Shown here piece after piece: positions 27,293 through 34,332 of a stretch of 64,000 bases of DNA. The notes beneath the pieces are model-generated. The model did not search any database, was not told where the DNA came from, and saw only the letters and a list, made by a program, of their open reading frames with translations. The translations under genes and the position numbers were made by a program. This stretch comes from Nitrospirota bacterium (GTDB lineage: Bacteria; Nitrospirota; Nitrospiria; Nitrospirales; Nitrospiraceae): positions 269,171 to 333,170 of the forward strand of contig JBFLWP010000001.1 in assembly GCA_040757595.1 (NCBI GenBank). Reading direction: 5' to 3'. Every line of letters begins with the position of its first letter. Position 1 is the first letter of the stretch.

Positions 27293-28894
27293 TTACGGCG
27301 CGTCCGCCGCGCAGCGGAAGCCCAGGGTTGGCCCCCAGTAGGTCATCTCGTCCCATCCCCGATAACTGGTTCGGAGTTCCAGCGGCCCCTGGCTCCAGTC
27401 CCCCCCGCGGAAAACCCGGAAGGAGCCCCTGAGCGGCCCCTGCGGATCATGGGCCGGAGCCGTCGCGTAAAAATCGTCCGCGTACCAGTCTTTCACCCAT
27501 TCCCACACGCCGCCGGTCAGATCGAAGACCCCATAAGGCGAGGCGGTTCCGGGAACCGCCCCGACCGGCCCCGTGCCGTTACCGTCCGGCTTCAGAGCCC
27601 GCTCTTTCAGCCTCACCTTGACGACGTCGAAGGAATTCCCCCAGGGGTACCGCCGCCCATCGGTACCGCGCGCCGCTTTCTCCCACTCGGCCTCGGTCGG
27701 GAGGCGCCCTCCCTTCCATTCGCAAAAGGCACGAGCCTGTGCCCACGTCACGTTCGTCACCGGGTGGTCGGCCTTCTGGGGATCGTCAAAGGCGCGCGTG
27801 TCCTTCGGCGGCGAACAGGCCCCACTCCTGACGCAGGCGCGATACCGTTCGTTGACGACTTCGTACTGGTCGATCCAGAAGGAGCTCACGTAGGTGCGAT
27901 GTCTGGGTCTGGTATCGGGCAGCCCGTCTTCGGAGCCCATCAGGAATTCTCCGGCCGGAATCAACACCATGCCCGGCGGCGACGGGATCCCCTGCTGCGC
28001 CAGCCGACGCAGTTCTTCCTGCTGAGTCGTCGCCAGTTGCTGATTCACCTTGACGATCTCTCCGGAATCATCCCGCTCCTCGGCGGCCGGTTTGCGACCG
28101 GGCTCCTGCTTCTGGCCGGCCATCGCCTCCCGCCCGGAGGCCAGCGCGGGGGGGACGGCGGTCCCCGCGGGCGGCTCCGGCACCGTGACGGTCTCGATCC
28201 GCACCGTGGTCCTGGCCACCTCCCGCACCGACTGTTCCATGTCCAACGTCCGCGCCTTGCGCTTGCTCGTGCTTCTGCCAGCCAGGCCGATGGCCGTGAA
28301 GTCGAAATCCGGAATGTTGGCCAGCAGCGGAGTCGCATAACTGATGGGCACGGCGAAGGCCATGCCTTCCGGCACGATTCCGGAGGGATGGTGGAACTTG
28401 GTCGTCATGATCCCGATCACTTCGCCGAATCGGTTGAACACCGCCCCCCCGCTATTGCCCGGATTGACCGCGGCATCGATCTGGAAGACGCGACGCACCC
28501 CCTTCGTGCGAACCGCGGTCACGCGCCCGCGCGAGACCGAGACCTCGCGCAGCCCGAAAGCAAACCCGGCCGCGATGACTTCCTGATCCAGCCTCACCAT
28601 GCCGGCATAGCCCAATGGTGCTTTCGACAATCCGACGGTCTCGATTTTCAGCAGGGCCAGATCCTGGTCGCGATCCGCGCTCACCAGCAAGGCCGGCGCG
28701 CGAAACTCCCCCGGCGTGACGACCGTGATCCGTTTGGCGTTGGAAACGACGTGGTAGGCGGTCAGGACGTACCCGTCTTCGTGCACGATCACGCCGCTGC
28801 CGGCCGGCTTCTCGGTCGGTCCCGGCTGACTTTCGGCGGCGCTGGCGCTGCCCGAGCCTAGCAGCAACAATAGGAACAGAGCAGTCCGTATCAT
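27293..28894 (-). CDS. Exported trypsin-like protease fused to an FGE-sulfatase domain
   Basis: This 533-residue protein from ATG 28894 has a signal peptide (MIRTALFLLLLLGSGSASA). Residues about 25-235 form an HtrA/trypsin-like serine protease with His in LTAYHVVSNA, Asp in DRDQDLALLKIE and Ser in NPGNSGGAVFN. After a linker of about 80 residues, a formylglycine-generating-enzyme-type domain follows (GMVLIPAGEFLMGSEDG, VTNVTWAQARAFCEWKGGRLPTEAEWEKAARG, RVFRGGDW, LGFRCA). The FGE fold here is more likely a ligand or peptide-binding module than a true sulfatase-maturing enzyme. The start overlaps the upstream gene stop by ATGA, so the two are coupled. Confidence 0.88.
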   Translation of the reverse strand: MIRTALFLLLLLGSGSASAAESQPGPTEKPAGSGVIVHEDGYVLTAYHVVSNAKRITVVTPGEFRAPALLVSADRDQDLALLKIETVGLSKAPLGYAGMVRLDQEVIAAGFAFGLREVSVSRGRVTAVRTKGVRRVFQIDAAVNPGNSGGAVFNRFGEVIGIMTTKFHHPSGIVPEGMAFAVPISYATPLLANIPDFDFTAIGLAGRSTSKRKARTLDMEQSVREVARTTVRIETVTVPEPPAGTAVPPALASGREAMAGQKQEPGRKPAAEERDDSGEIVKVNQQLATTQQEELRRLAQQGIPSPPGMVLIPAGEFLMGSEDGLPDTRPRHRTYVSSFWIDQYEVVNERYRACVRSGACSPPKDTRAFDDPQKADHPVTNVTWAQARAFCEWKGGRLPTEAEWEKAARGTDGRRYPWGNSFDVVKVRLKERALKPDGNGTGPVGAVPGTASPYGVFDLTGGVWEWVKDWYADDFYATAPAHDPQGPLRGSFRVFRGGDWSQGPLELRTSYRGWDEMTYWGPTLGFRCAADAP

Positions 28895-29682
28895 TTGCCA
28901 ATCGGGATCGTCACGCTGATCGCTCCTGCGTTCTGTCCCAGCCTGAGCCCCTCCCTGGGGTGGCCGGTCCGGTCCGGAGCGCCCTTCGGCTCTCCGTGAC
29001 ATTCCAGACACCGCCGCGTCGTGTAGAGCGGGTACATGAGTCTCAGCGCCCCGCTCTTGGCGGTAACTTCGCTGATCACCTTCTCCTTCGGATAGGCGGA
29101 GGCGGCAAATTCCTGGAGCGCCGCCCGCTCGAAGGCGTCGGGCCCGTTCGACGGATTGCGCGGAGCAAGCGCCGTCTGTTTGAGCCGTACGCCCGTCAGC
29201 TCCAGAAACCGCCCAGCCACCCGCGCACCGAAGACGGCGGGAATGAATCCCTTGAAGCCGACCCCCCGCTGGTTGATTTGGGCCTGAGCTTCCGCCACGA
29301 CCTGCTTGCCGGTCGTGACGAGGACCGGAAGCAACTCCTTGGCTCGCTGCGGCACGCGCGCCGTCGCGAGGTCGCGCAGGTCGATCGTGGAACGGCTCCG
29401 GAAATCCTCGACGAGCTGCTGCTCGAACACCCCCGGAGAAAATCCCTTCTCCCCTTTGCCGGGATCGTCGAAGAGATCCTGATTTTCATTGATCACAGCG
29501 CGGCCGGATTCGAGGAGAATGGCAAGAAAGCGCGCCGTCGTTTCGAATTCGAGCACGGTCTGAAGGGCCGGACCCTGCGGCGAAAACTCCCGCTCCTTCG
29601 CACAAACGCCTTCCGCGGGGAACGCCGCCACCCACCCCACGGCCATCAGTGCCGGCAACACCCAACGCTCAACGGTCCGCAT
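28891..29682 (-). CDS. Tll0287-like (DUF3365) periplasmic haem protein
   Basis: This 263-residue protein starts at ATG 29682 with a signal peptide (MRTVERWVLPALMAVGWVAAFPAEGVCA). The rest matches DUF3365/Tll0287-like proteins, with a C-terminal haem c site in YTTRRCLECHGEPKGAPD and the usual closing strand AISVTIPIGK. These domains are redox or gas sensors, free or fused to kinases. ATGA overlap with the protease-FGE gene suggests a two-protein periplasmic unit in which a haem sensor is linked to a protease; the link is inference. Confidence 0.82.
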   Translation of the reverse strand: MRTVERWVLPALMAVGWVAAFPAEGVCAKEREFSPQGPALQTVLEFETTARFLAILLESGRAVINENQDLFDDPGKGEKGFSPGVFEQQLVEDFRSRSTIDLRDLATARVPQRAKELLPVLVTTGKQVVAEAQAQINQRGVGFKGFIPAVFGARVAGRFLELTGVRLKQTALAPRNPSNGPDAFERAALQEFAASAYPKEKVISEVTAKSGALRLMYPLYTTRRCLECHGEPKGAPDRTGHPREGLRLGQNAGAISVTIPIGK

Positions 29683-29835
29683 CGAGTCTGCCCTCGGCGC
29701 AACCGGATTTCGAAACGTTCGCCCGTGGCGAAGAGACGCGGCCCGCCCGCCTGCTGAACGCTCGGCAGGCGGGTAAAGCACGCTCGCAACGATGGTACTG
29801 GCGGTTCGGGGGCAAGTCAAGGCATTCGGGCACGA

Positions 29836-30336
29836 TCAGCGGGATCGGTGGATGTCGATCACCGTATTGTCCTCGTCCAACTCGACTGTGACTGTCGCGC
29901 CTGCCTGGAAGACCGAGAGCTTGCTCCCGCTCAGCGTATCGACCGGAAACCGTTCGATTCCCTCCGGAGTCGAGAGCTTGATCTCTTCCCAATAGAGGTC
30001 CGCATAGTCCAACCTGCCGTTCACGAGGCGATGTCCGGCCGGCGGAACGCCCGCCTTGTGCGCATCTACGAGCACGTTGCCCTCGTCAACCACCAGGGTC
30101 ACCTGTTCGCCCGGCTGGACTTCGTGCAGTCCCATCCGTTCGGCTTTCCCTGGGCTAATGCCGCGAAACTGCAGCCCGTTCGGCGGCTGCACGAAGATCA
30201 GGCCCGACCGAATCTTCTTCACCTTTCCGGTCATGGTCTTGTGTGTGCCGATGCCTCCATGATCGCTCTGATCGGCCAGCGCCGGAACCGCCATTGACAC
30301 CATCGCCAGACTCAAGATCGAAGCCGCAAGGCGCAT
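29836..30336 (-). CDS. Exported protein of unknown function
   Basis: This 166-residue protein from ATG 30336 has GGAGGAACGTC immediately upstream. It has a signal peptide (MRLAASILSLAMVSMAVPALA) and two similar beta-rich segments: KTMTGKVKKIRSGLIFVQPPNG...GEQVTLVVDEGNVLVDAHKAG and VFQAGATVTVELDEDNTVIDIHRSR. The recurring V-x-V-D/E-[DE]-x-N-x-V-[IL]-D-[AI]-H pattern suggests an internal duplication. It may be a small periplasmic beta-barrel binding module. No family is recognised. Confidence 0.7.
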   Translation of the reverse strand: MRLAASILSLAMVSMAVPALADQSDHGGIGTHKTMTGKVKKIRSGLIFVQPPNGLQFRGISPGKAERMGLHEVQPGEQVTLVVDEGNVLVDAHKAGVPPAGHRLVNGRLDYADLYWEEIKLSTPEGIERFPVDTLSGSKLSVFQAGATVTVELDEDNTVIDIHRSR

Positions 30337-30420
30337 GACGTTCCTCCATGGCAACACGGCCGGGATGCACGACGCGCGTTCCATCCCGGCCGCGGGTTGA
30401 CTCCGTCTCCCAGCTCCTCA

Positions 30421-30795
30421 TTACTGAGCCAGTATCGGTGCGGGCACCGAGATCCCGTATTCCTGAACGGGCGTCACCATGACCGAGAAGTTGAACAGCT
30501 CGTCCGCAGCGACGTCGTTGATCCCGTGCGCCCGTCCCTGGAGCATCCTGAAGAACCGGTTCATCTCGACCTTGACGGTGCGTTGATCGCCCCGGTTCAT
30601 GGCGTCACGGACGAGGTTCAGCTTCTGCAGGTAGGGATCCCAGTTCGAGGAGGGATAGTTAGTTTTGTAGAAGGCCAACGAGTTCGTGATCTCGTCGACC
30701 CAATTGCTCTGGGCCAGCGCGATGGCCGCGACCAGACACAGGGAGCAGGCACCGGCCAGGGCAATCGACAAGCGATTCAATCCGGGGCCTTTCAT
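30421..30795 (-). CDS. Small exported helical protein, unknown function
   Basis: This 124-residue protein from ATG 30795 has a strong GGAGGTGG ribosome site. It has a signal peptide (LSIALAGACSLCLVAAIALA), and the mature protein looks mostly helical (WVDEITNSLAFYKTNYPSSNWDPYLQKLNLVRDAMNRGD). It lies in a minus-strand row of short envelope genes with 50-85 bp gaps. No family is recognised. Confidence 0.65.
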   Translation of the reverse strand: MKGPGLNRLSIALAGACSLCLVAAIALAQSNWVDEITNSLAFYKTNYPSSNWDPYLQKLNLVRDAMNRGDQRTVKVEMNRFFRMLQGRAHGINDVAADELFNFSVMVTPVQEYGISVPAPILAQ

Positions 30796-30844
30796 AGCCA
30801 CCTCCTTCTTTGATCGCGTTCCGCTTCGCCCCATTGAGGCGGGC

Positions 30845-31174
30845 TCAGAAGCCGAGGCTGGAAATCTCGTCCTGCAGCCTCATGTCCTCGAGCGTCTGCT
30901 CATCGAAGATCTGCCGCTCGCCGTAGGGGCTCTTGGCGTCCTCCCTCCCTATGCTCTCCGGCACCTTCATCGGACGCTCCATGCCGGGACCCAGTTCGGT
31001 GTGGGACGATGCCTCCTTCTGCGGCGCGGCCTTGGTCTCAATGTTCTGTTGCGTCGCCTCCTTTTGCACTGAAGAGCCTTGCCCCGGCTGATCGGCCGCG
31101 AGGACCAGCGGAACGCTGAGCAGGGCCAGCGCGACGACGATGACGACTCCGCCTATGAGCGCATGGACTCTCAT
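30845..31174 (-). CDS. Small exported or anchored protein, charged tail
   Basis: This 109-residue protein from ATG 31174 follows AAGAAGGAGGTGTGG. The N-terminus is a hydrophobic segment (ALIGGVVIVVALALLSVPLVLAA) that may be a signal peptide or anchor. The rest is polar, low-complexity and probably disordered, with SSVQKEATQQNIETKAAPQK and an acidic end (FDEQTLEDMRLQDEISSL). No family is recognised. Confidence 0.6.
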   Translation of the reverse strand: MRVHALIGGVVIVVALALLSVPLVLAADQPGQGSSVQKEATQQNIETKAAPQKEASSHTELGPGMERPMKVPESIGREDAKSPYGERQIFDEQTLEDMRLQDEISSLGF

Positions 31175-31266
31175 AACCACACCTCCTTCTTGAACGACGG
31201 GGTTGGGACTGCTGGTGACCGCCTGTCCAACAATGCCGTATAGCCTCCCGCCCACAGAACGTTCGA

Positions 31267-31515
31267 TTAGGCTCCGGAAGAGTGCAGTTGTTCGACGCGG
31301 CGGGCCCCAACCTGACGGCACACCAGCAATTCGTACTCGAACCCTCGCTTGCGGAGAAGGACGACGCCCTGACGACTCAGGGCGTCGACGGCGTGGAAGA
31401 TCTCGTTCCAGCTCAATTGGGGGAGTTGCCGGCTCAACTGTTCCATCGTGATGACCGAGCCGGACGGGAGCGCCTCGAGCACGAGGGTTTCGGAACGTGG
31501 TCTCTCGGAAGCCAT
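31267..31515 (-). CDS. Small winged-helix-like protein
   Basis: This 82-residue protein reads like a winged helix: SETLVLEALPSGSVITMEQLSRQLPQLSWNEIFHAVDALSRQGVVLLRKRGFEYELLV has three helices followed by a beta wing. GAGGGG precedes the ATG. It could regulate the neighbouring envelope genes. The domain call rests on pattern alone, so confidence is moderate. Confidence 0.55.
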   Translation of the reverse strand: MASERPRSETLVLEALPSGSVITMEQLSRQLPQLSWNEIFHAVDALSRQGVVLLRKRGFEYELLVCRQVGARRVEQLHSSGA

Positions 31516-31583
31516 GGCTACCCCTCAGGCAAAGCCCGGCTGCCCAGGCTTGCCTCGATCCGCCTCACCAAGCAGGCAGATCG

Positions 31584-31751
31584 TCAGGCCGCATGCTTCG
31601 AGCTGGATCCTGTCTGTTCGGAGCGACCGGCAGGCGCCGTTTCGTCCCCGATCGTCATCCGTCGCCCGGAGTACAGGATTTCCAGGCAGATGAAAACCAG
31701 TGACAGCAAAGCCACGAGACCTGCAACGATCCCCCAGTATCCCCACGACAT
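31584..31751 (-). CDS. 55-residue single-pass membrane protein
   Basis: From ATG 31751, preceded by GGAGAAATTGCC, the peptide reads MSWGYWGIVAGLVALLSLVFICLEILYSGRR and then a polar tail. One membrane helix with a cytoplasmic basic end is clear. It lies 28 bp downstream of a larger membrane protein gene and is probably cotranscribed; it could be a small partner subunit. Confidence 0.6.
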   Translation of the reverse strand: MSWGYWGIVAGLVALLSLVFICLEILYSGRRMTIGDETAPAGRSEQTGSSSKHAA

Positions 31752-31779
31752 GGCAATTTCTCCGGCCAGGCCGGCGTTG

Positions 31780-32736
31780 TTACGCTGTCTTCCGGTATGT
31801 TCCCCCGGCAGCCTCCGCCTGGCCCTCCGCCACAAAAACCGGTTCATGCTCGACGCTCGGCGTGAGCAGCCCGGCCAGGAACAGCCCGACCAACAGAGCC
31901 GACGCCGCGAACAGGAACCCGACCGGCACCTCCGGCCAGGAGCGCGGCTGCGTCATCGGCACGGTCTCTCCGGGCCTCGTCAGGGCGTCGGCTGAGGCAA
32001 GGTGATCGAAGCGATCCGCGACCTGCTCGTGGTGAATCGAGGCGATGGTAACCGCAGCCAGTTGCTCCTGAGTTCCAGCGCGGGCTTCTCGGTACCCATC
32101 CTGAACCAGCGTAAAGGCGGCGATTGCCTCCCCCATCCGCTGCTGCACCTGGCTCGCGAGCTGATCGTGGGCCAGGCTGGTCGCCACGATTTGCCACCCA
32201 AGCAGCGACTGATGAAGGCGCTGGTAGTCCTCCTCCATCCGGCCGGCGTTCAGCTCGGCGAGACGGATCATTCGCCGGTTGTAGCCCCCGTCAAGTTGGG
32301 CCGGCGACAGGAGCCCGTTTTTCACGCCTCTCGTCGTAAAGTTCACGATCGTGCGCCCCAGCACGTACTGGACCCGGATGGCATGGTCGGCCTCCAGGGA
32401 GGTCTCGTACATTCCGACCCGCTCAACCAGTTCGAACGGCGTGAACTGCACGCGCTGGCCGGTGAGCAGCGCCCGGCTCAGCGCCATCGCGGCCTTGGCC
32501 ATGTCGCGCTGTTCCTGCCGCTCCAGGAGGTAATCCTCCACGATCGCCTGTCCCAGAGCCGGCTGCACCCATTGCATCGCGTCCAACGGGCTCACGAGCT
32601 GTGCGGCCGAGTCCGTCTGGGATGCGGCCGCTTCGAGGGTGCCGTTTGCGGATATGAAGATGAAGTATCCGCCGAGCACCGTTGCAAAGACGCCCACCGC
32701 GACCATCAAATCGACTGGTTCAAGCCGTCGTTTCAT
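31780..32736 (-). CDS. Two-helix membrane protein with a long periplasmic helical domain
   Basis: This 318-residue protein has a first membrane helix at about 10-30 (LMVAVGVFATVLGGYFIFIS) and a second at about 270-290 (VGFLFAASALLVGLFLAGLL). About 240 residues lie between them, nearly all helical and Gln/Ala-rich, resembling a four-helix-bundle sensor domain of chemoreceptors but without HAMP or a signalling domain. GGAGGTTGCG precedes the ATG. No family is recognised; a scaffold or sensor acting with the adjacent 55-residue protein is possible. Confidence 0.7.
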   Translation of the reverse strand: MKRRLEPVDLMVAVGVFATVLGGYFIFISANGTLEAAASQTDSAAQLVSPLDAMQWVQPALGQAIVEDYLLERQEQRDMAKAAMALSRALLTGQRVQFTPFELVERVGMYETSLEADHAIRVQYVLGRTIVNFTTRGVKNGLLSPAQLDGGYNRRMIRLAELNAGRMEEDYQRLHQSLLGWQIVATSLAHDQLASQVQQRMGEAIAAFTLVQDGYREARAGTQEQLAAVTIASIHHEQVADRFDHLASADALTRPGETVPMTQPRSWPEVPVGFLFAASALLVGLFLAGLLTPSVEHEPVFVAEGQAEAAGGTYRKTA

Positions 32737-33096
32737 CGCAACCTCCTCCCTTGCCGCCCCGGCCGCCGTTTCGGCTCAGCCGAGCGCCATCACCGTGACC
32801 AGGGTTATCCCCGTCTCCGCACCCCTTCTGTGTGAGGCAAGCGCAATGCCACGCAGCTTCCCTCCAAGCTCTTGATCTTCTTCATGAGACCGCTCGATGG
32901 ACAGAGTCATCCTGGTGGCTTTCCACCACCAACAGACCAAAACCACCAAGATCACCTGCCTCAAGCCGGTGCGTGCGACAACCGATACTAGAGGTGCCCC
33001 GTGTCCCGGACTCGGAAGTTTCCCCGTTCTTTGCCGTGCTCCGATCAGCACGAGACGATTGCGCAGCGCGTCTCGACAAGATCCGCATCGAGAAAG
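32737..33096. other. Intergenic stretch, no gene seen
   Basis: This 360-bp gap lies between a minus-strand and a plus-strand gene. Short open frames cross it on both strands but lack ribosome sites and family patterns. It should hold divergent promoters for the membrane protein gene and the PilZ gene; I could not assign boxes with confidence. Confidence 0.5.
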
Positions 33097-33414
33097 ATGC
33101 AACGAGAATTGTACAGAGTCAGAATCAGCCGGACAGGGCAACTCTGTCACGGGGACAGACGGGCCACCTGTGAAGTTGTGGAGGTCACCCAGAAGGGGAT
33201 CGGGCTGAAGACGGAGATGACTCTGGCCCAGGGCGATTCCATAGAGCTCGAATGTGCGCTCTCAGCCCGGCACCCGCTCCGCTGCACGCTGCAGGTGATC
33301 CATGCGGCCTACCCGCACGTGGGGGGACGGATTACCGTCATATCCCCCGACCATGAACGGCAGCTCTTCCGGTTCATCGAGGACCATGCGGCCGCCTGCT
33401 TAGGCACCTGCTGA
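33097..33414 (+). CDS. PilZ-domain protein
   Basis: This 105-residue protein from ATG 33097 (MQRELYRVRISRTGQLCHG) has the PilZ layout: an N-terminal RxxxR-like RVRISR, then CEVVEVTQKGIGLKTE in place of the D/NxSxxG strand, and later beta strands (DSIELECALSA, GGRITVISP). The second c-di-GMP motif is weak, so binding is not certain. PilZ proteins transmit c-di-GMP signals to motility or secretion; a GGDEF cyclase is encoded about 3.4 kb away. Confidence 0.72.
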   Translation: MQRELYRVRISRTGQLCHGDRRATCEVVEVTQKGIGLKTEMTLAQGDSIELECALSARHPLRCTLQVIHAAYPHVGGRITVISPDHERQLFRFIEDHAAACLGTC

Positions 33415-33427
33415 GGGGAAGCGGCTC

Positions 33428-34321
33428 ATGGTCTTCAGCCATTCAGACAGCTCTCGCGACTCCACCTCCCTCGTCTACCTCCTCTCCGCCATGCTGATGC
33501 TCAGCACGGTGTCGCCCGTGACCAAAGACGTGTTGAAAGAGGGCACCATCCCTCCGTTCGAGCTGGTCTGCCTGCGGCTGTTGATCGCCTTCCTGTTTCT
33601 CTTCCTGATCGCGCTGACCGGCCCGCGCCAGGAGCTGTTCGGCTTGACGTGGAAAGACGTGTTCCGGTTGACCCTGCTGGGTCTCCTGGGAGTCGGGGTG
33701 GCCTACGGATGCGCCGCCTGGGCTCTGCTGTACACCAGCGTGACCCACTACGCCCTGATCTACAGCCTCAACCCCTCCCTGACCGCCCTGTTCAGCTTTC
33801 TCATGAGAAAGGAGCGGTTGAGTCTCGCGAAGGTCTCGGGGATCCTGCTGTCGCTGGCCGGTTGCCTGCTCTCGATCCCGGAGGGGTTTCAGGACCGGGG
33901 CGTCGGGTTCGGCGATGCGCTGGTCTTCGTCTTTACGGTTTCCGCCTCAGCCTCGATCGTGCTCAGCTCCGGCATCGTGCGACGGTACGGGGCCCCCATC
34001 GCCACCACCGTCATGTTCGGCAGCAGCACGTTCATCCTCCTGTTCGGGGGCCTTGTCTGGTCGGTCCCCTACAACCTGCACCTGACGGTCAAGGACGGGT
34101 TCTGGATCCTGTACATCGGGCTGGCCACGGCCGGCGTCTTCGTTCTGCGCCACCTCTCGCTGAGGGCCCTCTCGCCGGTCACGGTCGGTGCATTCCACAA
34201 CCTGGTCCCGATTTTCGGGGTCGTGCTGGCCTATCTGTTTCTGGATGAACCGGTGACGGCCCAGATGGTGCTCGGAGGGGCCACGATCCTGACCGGGGTG
34301 GAGCTGGTCAGGCGCGGCTGA
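33428..34321 (+). CDS. EamA/DMT-family transporter
   Basis: This 297-residue inner-membrane protein has ten hydrophobic helices in two EamA repeats of about 140 residues. The first ends in LYTSVTHYALIYSLNPSLTALFSFLMRKERL. The second ends in LRALSPVTVGAFHNLVPIFGVVLAYLFLDEPVT. DMT proteins export amino acids, metabolites or nucleotide sugars; the substrate cannot be told. It follows the PilZ gene by 13 bp and may be cotranscribed. Confidence 0.9.
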   Translation: MVFSHSDSSRDSTSLVYLLSAMLMLSTVSPVTKDVLKEGTIPPFELVCLRLLIAFLFLFLIALTGPRQELFGLTWKDVFRLTLLGLLGVGVAYGCAAWALLYTSVTHYALIYSLNPSLTALFSFLMRKERLSLAKVSGILLSLAGCLLSIPEGFQDRGVGFGDALVFVFTVSASASIVLSSGIVRRYGAPIATTVMFGSSTFILLFGGLVWSVPYNLHLTVKDGFWILYIGLATAGVFVLRHLSLRALSPVTVGAFHNLVPIFGVVLAYLFLDEPVTAQMVLGGATILTGVELVRRG

Positions 34322-34332
34322 ACGGAGGGCCG

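Noticed and set aside
32776-33150. 124-residue minus-strand open frame opposite the PilZ start
   Set aside because: No ribosome site, no domain and an odd Trp/Arg-rich composition; it overlaps a better-supported gene.
33140-33160. CTGTCACGGGGACAG palindrome at the PilZ start
   Set aside because: It lies inside the PilZ coding sequence in a conserved part of the domain and lacks the long stem of the 55851 hairpin.
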